A stretch of 19,626 nucleotides of DNA from Thalassiosira profunda (Eukaryota > Bacillariophyta > Thalassiosirophyceae > Thalassiosirales > Thalassiosiraceae). Where the stretch lies: the NCBI GenBank assembly GCA_036939355.1, contig JALLAP010000910.1, forward strand, positions 1 through 19,626, read 5' to 3'. The notes under the pieces are model-generated. The model was given only the letters and a program-made list of their open reading frames with translations. It was not told where the DNA came from and ran no database searches. Positions 1 through 7,387 of this stretch are shown piece by piece. Each line of letters opens with the position of its first letter. The stretch's first letter is position 1. Position numbers and translations under genes: made by a program.

Positions 1-19
1 GAATCTAAATACACTCTAT

Positions 20-2677
20 CTATCTTATTCTCTCATTCTTCGGATCGTAGAGCGGTCGAAGGGACACTGTACACGGGAAATGCTCGTCTGCAATCTCAAC
101 CGTCCACTTTCCACTTTTGATCCAATCCTTCGTGACCTGGTCGCCGTCGCCCCGTTCGAGCATTGCAAGTCCAACTGCCCCGCCGAGGGTATGGCCGTAC
201 GATGCGGCTCTTACTTCACTCACCCTCTCACCGTTGCGCCAGAGGACCTCTCCATGGTGCAAGAGAGGAGAGGGATCGTTGACGAGGACTTGCGCGAGCC
301 GCTTTGACAGTCCGCCCCGGGCTTTGGCGGATGCCTTCTCTTCCAGAACACGCTCCATCCCAATAAAGCCTCGCTCCTTCTCAAAGTCGCACGTGAAGCC
401 CAGGCCAACCTCCAGCAACGTATCAGTGTTGTCCATGTCATGTCCGTAATCTCGGTATGCTTTCTCCATTCTCAGGGAGCCGAGGGCCCGCAGGCCGGCG
501 TGTGTCAGGCCAAAGTCCGCTCCGGCGGCCACGATTGCGTCGTACACATGACACGCGTGCTCCGTAGGAATGTACAGTTCGTAGCCGAGCTCACCGACGT
601 AGGTGATGCGAGCGCACAGGACTAGGGCATAGCCGATGTCAATCTCTGCCACTGATCGGAAGGGAAAGTCATCGAGGTCGCAAGATGTGAGCCTCTGGAG
701 AAGAGCACGCGATTGCGGACCCTGCAAGTTGATTTGAGTGTATGCGCCAGTCATGTCGTGCACAAACGCGTGCATGTCCTCCGTGATCTGCCGTTGCATC
801 AGCGAGAGGGTGTGGTTGTGCATCGTGTCTGTGGCCACAACGAGGAACGACTCCTCGTTGAGTTTTGTTACAGTAAGGTCCGCCTCCATCCGGCCGTCTT
901 CGTTGAGCCATTGGCAGTAGGTGATCTGGCCCGCCGGGCCATCGATGTTGGCGGTCGAGAGGCGATTGAGCAGACGTCCGGCATCCCGGCCGTCGACGCG
1001 GAACTTCGACATGAAGGACATGTCGAACAACGCCACGCGTTCTCGACACGATCGATGTTCCGCCTCCCAGTACGGAAACCAGTGCTCCCTTCTGAACGAG
1101 TGCTGTTCTATCTTCGCCTGCTCGGCATCAGGCGCATACCAAGAAGGGCTCTCCCATCCGCTGACATCGCGAAAATGCGCATTCTGCCCGGCGAGCCGGT
1201 CGTGCAACGCCGATCTCTTGACCCCGCGACACGTGGTGGGCTGCTTGTCGGGATAATGGACCTTGTAGGTGTTGCCCAACGTCTCACCTGCCCGTTTGGC
1301 TCGATAGTTGGGCGTGTTTTGGTACCGGTGAAAGCGCGAGGGCGCAATTCCCGTCACGTCCACATTGCTGGGCGCTCGTCCATCGCGCACCCACTGGGCG
1401 ACGATGCGACCAATGCCTCCGCCCGTCAAGATGCCGATGGAATTCAGCCCCGCCGCCACGTAGTAGTTGCGAATCTCCGGAGACTCTCCCACAATCGGGC
1501 ATCCGTCCGGCGTAAAGCTTTCGGGCCCGCAAAACAGAGACTTCACGCCCACCGTTTCCGAGATCGGGACTCGCTTCATCGCCTCCTCGAGGTACGGGCC
1601 CATCCGTTCCCAATCGGCGGTGATTTCACCAAAGCTGAAATCTCCCGGAATGGCATTGACGTTCCACGGCGCCCCCGCCGATTCGAAGAAACCGATCATG
1701 AGTCCTCCGCCTTCCGGCCGTACGTAGACGCATTTCGACGAATCCTCGATGACGGGCCAGGAGGGATCGACTTCCGGGATCGGATCGGTGAGCAGGTAGT
1801 AGTGCTCAGCGGCCTGGTTGGGGATGCAGACGCCGTCCCGCTCACCCAATTGGCGCGCCCACATTCCCGCGCAGTTGACCACGGCATTGGCAGCAATGTG
1901 CCTTCCGTTGGCCAGTTTCACCCCCGAAACTTTAGGAAGGAGTGCCCCATCTTTCGAAGTGGTGACGGAATCGACGGCCACGCCCTCGTAGATCTCCACT
2001 CCGTTTTGCCTCGCTCCTTTTGCCAGCGCCATCGTGGCTTCATGGGGATTTGCCCGTCCGTCGTCCGCCACGTGAAATCCGGCCAGCACATCGCCCGTCT
2101 CGCACAACGGAAATCTCTCGTTCACCTCTTCTGATGTGATTTCGCGAACGTCCACCCCGCAATAGCGATTGGAGGCGGCGACCCTTCTGTAATAGTGCAA
2201 TCTGTCGAGATCACACGCCAATTCTATAAAGCCCACGTCGAGGAAGCCACACGACGCGCCCGTTTCCTCCGGCAAAATCTCCGCGTACAATTTCTTGGTG
2301 TACGTTCTCATTTCCGTGGACGTGGAAGATAACGAGCCAAACGTGTTGATGAGGCCGGCGGCATGCCACGTCGTCCCGCTCGTGAGTTGGTCGCGTTCCA
2401 AAAGTAGGACGTTGTCGACGCCGAGTTTGCCGAGGTGGTAGGCGACGGAGGTTCCTATTATGCCGCCCCCGATTACCACGACGTTGGCGGATTCTGGGAG
2501 CGAGGATTTGGAGCTAAATGAAGCGGAGGGTATCGGCGATGCAGCGGCTGCAGAACGGCCGCGGCGGAGGTGGCGCAGGCCGATCTCCCGCAGCGGAAGG
2601 CGAAGCATGCTGCAGAAGTTCTGATAGAGACGGGCTGAATATTTCACTTGCAGAAACGAGAGCATCAGATAGTGCAT
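20..2677 (-). CDS. FAD-dependent dimethylglycine/sarcosine dehydrogenase family protein, mitochondrial
   Basis: A flavoprotein of the DMGDH/SARDH family, which demethylates dimethylglycine or sarcosine in mitochondria and passes the one-carbon unit to tetrahydrofolate. Seen from the first ATG (2677, 885 aa): an Arg/Ser/Ala-rich N-terminus, a Rossmann GGGIIG motif near residues 70-75, then TTWHAAG with His105 at the position that covalently holds FAD in this family. The DAO fold runs to about residue 430. A GcvT/aminomethyltransferase-like folate domain fills the C-terminal half (YVGELGYELYIP and RMEKAYRDYGHD motifs). Length fits the family. The open frame continues upstream of 2677 without an ATG. 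A second ATG at 2608 would give a neater amphipathic presequence of about 40 residues and 862 aa. There is no intron. It is divergent from the RING-Sel1-MYND gene at 3143. I cannot tell dimethylglycine from sarcosine specificity from sequence alone. Confidence 0.9.
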   Translation of the reverse strand: MHYLMLSFLQVKYSARLYQNFCSMLRLPLREIGLRHLRRGRSAAAASPIPSASFSSKSSLPESANVVVIGGGIIGTSVAYHLGKLGVDNVLLLERDQLTSGTTWHAAGLINTFGSLSSTSTEMRTYTKKLYAEILPEETGASCGFLDVGFIELACDLDRLHYYRRVAASNRYCGVDVREITSEEVNERFPLCETGDVLAGFHVADDGRANPHEATMALAKGARQNGVEIYEGVAVDSVTTSKDGALLPKVSGVKLANGRHIAANAVVNCAGMWARQLGERDGVCIPNQAAEHYYLLTDPIPEVDPSWPVIEDSSKCVYVRPEGGGLMIGFFESAGAPWNVNAIPGDFSFGEITADWERMGPYLEEAMKRVPISETVGVKSLFCGPESFTPDGCPIVGESPEIRNYYVAAGLNSIGILTGGGIGRIVAQWVRDGRAPSNVDVTGIAPSRFHRYQNTPNYRAKRAGETLGNTYKVHYPDKQPTTCRGVKRSALHDRLAGQNAHFRDVSGWESPSWYAPDAEQAKIEQHSFRREHWFPYWEAEHRSCRERVALFDMSFMSKFRVDGRDAGRLLNRLSTANIDGPAGQITYCQWLNEDGRMEADLTVTKLNEESFLVVATDTMHNHTLSLMQRQITEDMHAFVHDMTGAYTQINLQGPQSRALLQRLTSCDLDDFPFRSVAEIDIGYALVLCARITYVGELGYELYIPTEHACHVYDAIVAAGADFGLTHAGLRALGSLRMEKAYRDYGHDMDNTDTLLEVGLGFTCDFEKERGFIGMERVLEEKASAKARGGLSKRLAQVLVNDPSPLLHHGEVLWRNGERVSEVRAASYGHTLGGAVGLAMLERGDGDQVTKDWIKSGKWTVEIADEHFPCTVSLRPLYDPKNERIR

Positions 2678-3142
2678 TGCGCGCCTCTTGACCAAGGCAC
2701 GACCGACCCGCACGCACACAATCGCACCAACGATGCGGCCGCTCCCGGAGCTTTGTACTTAGGAGCTGCTTCCGCGCCGCCGCTGTTGTTGTTGTCCAGG
2801 CCGTCTCGCGCGAGGGACAACTTATTTGCTGCTGGCTTCTTCTGAGCTCGCTTGAGAACTTGAGAACTCTGCACTTCCCTACGTACGTAAGTACGTAGGG
2901 AAGTGCAGTAGATAACGGTGCACGCCGCCTCCATCCTCGCGCTCCCTCCTCACCTCACAATAACCCCGCCCCACTTCGGCCGTGCCCGCGAGGCCTTCAA
3001 CCACGGGCTCCTCGTTGTTCGCGCCTCTCTAGCGTCCTCTCGCGGTGGCTGCCTGCTGAGCCAAGTTACATTGCTCGCCGGTATTTTGGTGACACGGAGG
3101 AGGAGGAGAGTTGCAGGTTCACGTTGCAAAAGCGCACCTCTT
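2678..3142. promoter_or_regulatory. Divergent intergenic region between the dehydrogenase and RING-Sel1-MYND copy 1
   Basis: This 465-bp gap separates two genes transcribed away from each other, so it should hold both promoters and 5' UTRs (inference). The one strong structure is a 40-nt perfect palindrome at 2869-2908. I see no convincing gene. An open frame runs from a GTG at 2918 into copy 1, but its first 75 residues do not resemble the paralogues. Confidence 0.5.
2869..2908. repeat. Perfect inverted repeat, 18-bp arms, 4-nt loop
   Basis: Left arm CTGCACTTCCCTACGTAC (2869-2886), loop GTAA, right arm GTACGTAGGGAAGTGCAG (2891-2908). The arms match at all 18 positions and the match stops at both outer edges. 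The inner ACGTACGTA-type core recurs in other gaps of this window (about 5890 and 18520). Confidence 0.95.
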
Positions 3143-4210
3143 ATGTCAGCATCGGAAACTGCTGCCGGCCGAGGCCACAATCTGGAGGATGATTGTCCGC
3201 TCTGCCTGGAGCCCTTGCCGCCGTTTTGGGATGTGGAACGTCGGTCGATGGCCGTCTGTTGTGGAAAGTCAATGTGCACCGACTGCAGTGACAAGCAGGA
3301 CGTGTTCATTGAAAAGGCACGCGCTGCAGGAACGTATGGCAGGCAGGAGCAGCAGCTCAACAGGACTTGCCCTCTCTGCCGGGCGAAAAAGCCCGATTCT
3401 GATGGCATCGGGAGGATGCTGAGGGACAGATTTGAGAAGGGCCAGCTGCCACTACATATGTATAGCGAATTAGGGAAGTGCTTAGTGCATGGACAAGGAG
3501 GAATTGAGACGAACGCGGAAAGGGGAATCGAGATATTGAAGCTCGGGGCGGAAAGAGGAGACCCCAGTTGCCATTTTTTGATTGGCTGCGGATATGAAGA
3601 GGGTATTGATGGCGTACCAAAGTCGACAACAGAAGCAAAGCTGTGGTGGCTGGCCGCGGCAGAACAGGGCCACGCCCCTGCCGAGTACCATCTTGCAATT
3701 CTATTCAGAGATGAGGGGAATTATGAGGAGTACCTGCGATATCTGAGGCGCTCGGCGTCGAAGGGATATGATGAGGCATGTTACAGATTGGGTTTAGTTC
3801 ACGTCCGAGGCGAGCATGGCGCGAAACAATCATCGGACGAGGCAATTCGCACATTGACGCCAGCCGCGGAGAAAGGGCACGCGGAGTCGACTTGCCTTTT
3901 GGGGGTTGTGATGTGCTGTCCAGAACCAGGCATGATGGCCGTAAGCAAACCCAATTTCACAAAAGGAATGCATTGGCTTCGAAGGGCGGCTGAGAAGGGG
4001 GACGAAGACGCCATCTCTAACTTGAGAGGGCTGGAGGAGTTGGCCAGCAGCCGTTGCTTCAGATGCAACAAGGAAGCGCCGCCAGACGGAACATTCCTCC
4101 GATGCTCGAGGTGCCGCGCGGCGTGGTACTGCAGCAAGGACTGTCAGGTACAGCACTGGAGGGAGGCAGCGGGCCACAAGCAGGTTTGCATCAAATGGGT
4201 TCAAAAGTAG
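3143..4210 (+). CDS. RING-Sel1-MYND protein, copy 1 (355 aa)
   Basis: Three modules are visible. An N-terminal RING-like zinc finger has C18-x2-C21, then CCGK, CxxC and CPLCR; its opening CPLCLEPLPPFWD is shared by all six family members in this window. About five Sel1-type helical repeats fill residues 110-295, with AEQGHAPAEYHL and AEKGDEDA as typical repeat ends. A C-terminal MYND finger spans residues 305-349 (C305, C308, C321, C324, C330, C334, H345, C349). Sel1 repeats are protein-interaction scaffolds and MYND fingers bind proline-rich peptides; a RING would suggest ubiquitin ligase activity, which is not shown here. I chose ATG 3143 because MSASE aligns with the MSES starts of the paralogues. 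The open frame reaching back to 2918 begins with GTG and is unlike the family. The gene is intronless. A dehydrogenase relic starts within about 10 bp of its stop. Confidence 0.88.
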   Translation: MSASETAAGRGHNLEDDCPLCLEPLPPFWDVERRSMAVCCGKSMCTDCSDKQDVFIEKARAAGTYGRQEQQLNRTCPLCRAKKPDSDGIGRMLRDRFEKGQLPLHMYSELGKCLVHGQGGIETNAERGIEILKLGAERGDPSCHFLIGCGYEEGIDGVPKSTTEAKLWWLAAAEQGHAPAEYHLAILFRDEGNYEEYLRYLRRSASKGYDEACYRLGLVHVRGEHGAKQSSDEAIRTLTPAAEKGHAESTCLLGVVMCCPEPGMMAVSKPNFTKGMHWLRRAAEKGDEDAISNLRGLEELASSRCFRCNKEAPPDGTFLRCSRCRAAWYCSKDCQVQHWREAAGHKQVCIKWVQK

Positions 4211-4216
4211 ACGAGC

Positions 4217-4537
4217 CGGGAAATCCGCAGCCAAAGCCAGGGGCGGACTGACGAGGCGGCTAGCCCAAGTCCTCGTGAACGATCTCTCGCCTCTCTTGCA
4301 CCACGGCGCAACGGCGAGAGGGTGAACGAGATAAGAGCCGCATCGTACGGCCATACCCTCGGCGGGGCAGTTGGGCTTGCAATGCTGGAACAGGGCGACG
4401 GCGGCCCGGTCACGAAGGATTGGATCAAAAGTGGAGAGTGGTCGGTCGAAATTGCCGACGAGCATTTCCCGTGTACAGTGTCCCTTCGGCCACTCTACGA
4501 TCCAAAGAATGAGAGAAGTAAAGCATACTTAGATTGA
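4217..4537 (+). pseudogene. Truncated, frameshifted copy of the dehydrogenase 3' end
   Basis: The segment matches the last ~95 codons of the dehydrogenase at 20-2677, in opposite orientation. The portion from 4322 stays open and reads almost as the parent, from AASYGHTLGGAVGLAMLE to SLRPLYDPKNER, with only a handful of substitutions. Upstream, the AKARGGL...RLAQVLVND stretch is in another frame, because 13 nt present in the parent (just after LLHHG) are missing near 4306, so that frame runs into a TGA. Similarity continues past the parent's stop codon to a shared TTAGATT, so the copy includes 3' UTR. It lacks everything upstream and cannot encode an enzyme. It begins directly after the stop of copy 1 and ends about 30 bp before the stop of copy 2. 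Confidence 0.9.
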
Positions 4538-4566
4538 TTGTTCTCTCACTTCCAATTTGACAACTC

Positions 4567-5640
4567 TCAGCTATCCCATTTGATGCAAAATTGCTTGTGT
4601 CCCCTCTCCGCTGCTCTCCAGTGCTGGGCCTGGCAGTCCTTGCTGCAATACCACGCCGCGCGGCACCTCGAGCATCGCAGGAATTTAGTCTCCGGAGGTG
4701 CTTTCTTGTTGCACTTGAAGCATAGTTTGCTGACTACCTCTTCAATTGATTTCAAGGTTGATACGGAGTCTTCGTCTCCTTTCTCTGCAGCTTGCTGAAG
4801 CAAGTGCATTCCCTTCGTAACATTGGGTTTATCGCGAGCCATAATGAGTGGCTGCTTTGGGTCTGGTTGGATCAGAACAAGTCCCAACAGGCTCATTGAT
4901 AGTGCGTGACCTCTCTCTGCAGCTGGGGTCAATACACGCGTTGCCTCTTCTGTTGATTCTTGGAGACCATTTTCGCCTGCGTAATAAGCCCGGCCCAGAA
5001 TGTAGCAGGCCTCATTGTAGCCTTTTGATGCGGAACTCCTCATGAGTTGCAAGTACTCCGCATCATTTCGCTCATCTACTCGAGATATTTCTGCGAGGCG
5101 GAATTCGGCCTTCGCATGGCCCTGTTCCGTTGCGGCGAGATACCACCGCTTGGCTTCTGCTGTCGATTTTCGCAAACCATCTTCGCCCTTTTGATATCTG
5201 ATGCCAACCAAATATTGGCAATTGGGGTCCCCCTTGTTCGCGCCGGCCATCCATATGCTGATGCCCCTCTCCGCGTTTATATCCAGTCCTCCTTGCCCAT
5301 CAACAAACTGCATCCCTAAACTCCAATACATGTGAAGTGGCAGCTGGTGCTTCTCATATTTCTCTATCACCATCTTCGTCCCTCCATTGCCACTCGTAGG
5401 ATTAAGGGCCCGACAGAGTGGGCAAGTTCTGGCGAGCTGCTCTTCCTGCCTACCAACAGACCCTTCGGCCTGTGCCCTTTCCAGAAACTCGAGCTGCGTC
5501 TCCCAACATTCGAGGCACAGGTGCTTTCCGCAGCAGATGGCCGTCGCCCGACGCCCCGGATCCCAAAAGGGCGGGAGAGGTTCCAGACAGAGTGGGCAGT
5601 CGTCCTCCGCCTCTGCCCTAGCATCCAACGATTCCGACAT
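4567..5640 (-). CDS. RING-Sel1-MYND protein, copy 2 (357 aa)
   Basis: Same architecture as the other copies: a RING-like finger (CPLCLEPLPPFWD, then CCGKHLCLEC and CPLCRA), about five Sel1 repeats (for example AATEQGHAKAEFRLAE) and a C-terminal MYND finger ending CIKWDS. Two adjacent ATGs exist (5643 and 5640). I take 5640 because it lies 12 nt from the upstream palindrome, exactly as in copies 4 and 5. The C-terminus differs from copy 6 by one base: GGGATAGCTGA here reads W-D-S-stop, while GGGAATAGCTGA in copy 6 reads W-E-stop. It is intronless. Its upstream flank, including GTGGCAACAAG and CACGTGCACC, resembles that of copy 4, so these copies probably share a recent ancestor. Confidence 0.88.
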   Translation of the reverse strand: MSESLDARAEAEDDCPLCLEPLPPFWDPGRRATAICCGKHLCLECWETQLEFLERAQAEGSVGRQEEQLARTCPLCRALNPTSGNGGTKMVIEKYEKHQLPLHMYWSLGMQFVDGQGGLDINAERGISIWMAGANKGDPNCQYLVGIRYQKGEDGLRKSTAEAKRWYLAATEQGHAKAEFRLAEISRVDERNDAEYLQLMRSSASKGYNEACYILGRAYYAGENGLQESTEEATRVLTPAAERGHALSMSLLGLVLIQPDPKQPLIMARDKPNVTKGMHLLQQAAEKGDEDSVSTLKSIEEVVSKLCFKCNKKAPPETKFLRCSRCRAAWYCSKDCQAQHWRAAERGHKQFCIKWDS

Positions 5641-5652
5641 CATGCCGTGATG

Positions 5653-5672
5653 GTGCACCTCAGACGGTGCAC
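5653..5672 (-). promoter_or_regulatory. Conserved palindrome upstream of copy 2
   Basis: On the coding strand it reads GTGCACC, six bases (GTCTGA), then GGTGCAC, followed by CATCACGGCATG and the ATG at 5640. The arms are perfect 7-bp inverted repeats. The same structure at the same 12-nt distance from the ATG precedes copies 4 and 5. It may be a transcription-factor site or a 5' UTR hairpin. The role is not known. Confidence 0.75.
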
Positions 5673-5967
5673 GTGCTTGTTGCCACCAAGATTACTACCG
5701 GCGAGCAATGTAGCGTGGAGGAGGACGCTCTCTAGACTAACGTGCTACTTTCTGCCCACAGAAGATTTCTACGAGCCCCCAGACCCGCACCGCAGCTCCA
5801 CCAACCAGCCGCTGGCCCAACGCCGCGACGAGCGATCACTCGCGGCTTGAGGGTTGGGTTGGATGGAGTGGAGGTGATGGATGGACCTAGGTACGTAAGT
5901 ACGTACAATAGTACGATAGATACCTACTCCCCTGAGGCAAATCCAAGACGCTCGAGCTGGCGCGAGT

Positions 5968-6028
5968 GAGGAAGATTAACCCCGACGCCGCGCCGTTGTC
6001 CCCTCGGCCGCCTCCCGCGCGGGCGCCT
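5968..6028 (+). pseudogene. Degraded copy of the start of the ankyrin/BTB gene
   Basis: The DNA matches the region around the ATG of the gene at 11569: AACCCCGACGCC, CGCCGTT, GTCCCCTCGGCCGCCT and CCCGCGCGGG all recur in order. The ATG has become ATT (5975-5977). One-base, three-base and one-base gaps break the frame. Nearly every aligned base outside the gaps is identical. Similarity fades after about 6028 and weakly extends upstream into the 5' UTR. It has no coding capacity. Confidence 0.8.
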
Positions 6029-6309
6029 CCTCCAGATTGATACTAATTCCTTCGTATCTTCTACAGGACAAGTTGTCAGGTTTACCTAAGTACTCCCTTG
6101 CCTTGAGTCAAGGCCCTCAGTTGCAGGCCCCCTCACCAATTGTGGCCTCTTCGAACAACAACAACACGCCGGAGCCCACTGAGACGGCGCTATGCGCTGC
6201 TTTCGTTTCTATCCGCTATTTTGGCGGACCGCCGCTGAAAGAAGGCTGAGCCGCACTTTAGGTAGCAGTTGCAAAACGCGGAACCCGCTGACCCATCACA
6301 CCATATCAT

Positions 6310-7344
6310 ATGTCAGAATCGGATGAAGACGACTGTCCACTCTGCCTGGAACCCCTGCCGCCCTTTTGGGATATCGGCTGCCGTTCAGCGTTGACTTGTT
6401 GTGGAAAGGACATTTGTAAAGAGTGCACTGTCAATAGGATCGCATATCTGGACAGGGCCGCCGCCGAAGGATCGTATGGCAAAGAAGAAGAGCAGCTCGC
6501 CCGCACATGCCCACTCTGTCGGACCCGAACGCCTATGAGTGGTGATGAAGCAGTGAGGACGATGATGGGCAGATTTGAGAAGGGCCAGCTGCCACTGAAT
6601 TTGTACACGACGCTAGGGATGCGTTTCGTTATTGGGGAAGGTGTGGAGAGAAACGTGGAAAGGGGCATGGAGATATTAATGCTGGGCGCAAACAAGGGAG
6701 ATCCGAATTGCCAATATATCATTGGCTGCAGATACCACGAGGGCATAGATGGTTTGCCAAAATCGATAGCAGAAGCAAAGCGGTGGTGGTTGGCCGCAGC
6801 TGAACAGGGCCACGCAATTGCCGAGTACAATCTTGCGCAAATGGCAAAAGATGAGGGCAACAATGCAGAGTACTTGCGATACATGAGGAGTTCGGCATCA
6901 AAAGGTCTCGATGATGCATGCTACATTATGGGCATAGGTTACTGCAACGGCGATGACGGCATGGCACAATCAACAGAAGAAGCAATCCGAATATTGATGC
7001 CAGCCGCTGAGAGGGGGGATGCAATGTCGATGGGCTTGTTGGGAGAAATTATGTGCAGTCACGGTGATCGGTGGCATATTGATGGTAGCCCCAATTTCAC
7101 AAAAGGAGTGCAGTGGCTTCGGCGAGCCGCTGATAAGGGTGACGAAGACGCCATGTCTAAATTGAGAGAGCTGGAGGAGTGTGCATCTACCAGGTGCTTC
7201 CGATGCAATGCGGAAGCACCACCGGAGAAAGCATTCCTGCGATGCTCGAGGTGCCGCGCGGCTTGGTATTGCAGCAAGGACTGCCAGGTGCAGCACTGGA
7301 GGGCGGAGGGTGGGCACAAGCAGAATTGCATCAAATGGGAATGA
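6310..7344 (+). CDS. RING-Sel1-MYND protein, copy 3 (344 aa)
   Basis: The shortest member and the clearest for domain limits. RING-like ligands are C9, C12, C30/C31, C36, C39, C67 and C70. Five Sel1 units run from about residue 97 to 290 (for example LAAAEQGHAIAEYNLAQ). The MYND finger runs from C296 to C340 with ligands C296, C299, C312, C315, C321, C325, H336 and C340. MSESDEDDCPLC begins at a clear ATG that matches the paralogue starts. Unlike copies 2, 4 and 5 it lacks the GTGCACC palindrome; its upstream GTTGCAAAAcGCG resembles GTTGCAAAAGCG ahead of copy 1, so copies 1 and 3 may form a second promoter class (weak). It is convergent with the cyclase-like gene, with 43 bp between stops. 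Confidence 0.9.
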   Translation: MSESDEDDCPLCLEPLPPFWDIGCRSALTCCGKDICKECTVNRIAYLDRAAAEGSYGKEEEQLARTCPLCRTRTPMSGDEAVRTMMGRFEKGQLPLNLYTTLGMRFVIGEGVERNVERGMEILMLGANKGDPNCQYIIGCRYHEGIDGLPKSIAEAKRWWLAAAEQGHAIAEYNLAQMAKDEGNNAEYLRYMRSSASKGLDDACYIMGIGYCNGDDGMAQSTEEAIRILMPAAERGDAMSMGLLGEIMCSHGDRWHIDGSPNFTKGVQWLRRAADKGDEDAMSKLRELEECASTRCFRCNAEAPPEKAFLRCSRCRAAWYCSKDCQVQHWRAEGGHKQNCIKWE

Positions 7345-7387
7345 AGTTGGTGTCAATAACCATTATGTACTCTCACTATCTCCTCTA

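Larger units (their letters stand above)
5641..6309. other. Gap between divergent copies 2 and 3
   Basis: This 669-bp gap separates genes transcribed in opposite directions. It holds the copy 2 palindrome (5653-5672), an ACGTAAGTACGTA-rich stretch near 5890-5905, the relic of the ankyrin/BTB gene start (about 5968-6028) and a small palindrome CCTTGAGTCAAGG near 6100. A 70-codon open frame at 6037-6249 has no recognisable features and I do not call it. Confidence 0.5.

Noticed and set aside
713..2134. 473-codon open frame on the plus strand, antisense to the dehydrogenase
   Set aside because: It is a shadow of a well-supported FAD enzyme gene. The translation is rich in Arg, His and Val with no domain pattern.
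2918..3142. N-terminal extension of copy 1
   Set aside because: It begins at GTG and is unlike the other five paralogues, all of which start at a MSE/MSA-type ATG just before the RING.
6037..6249. 70-codon frame between copies 2 and 3
   Set aside because: Low complexity, starts at a non-ATG-type context and has no similarity to other genes in the window.
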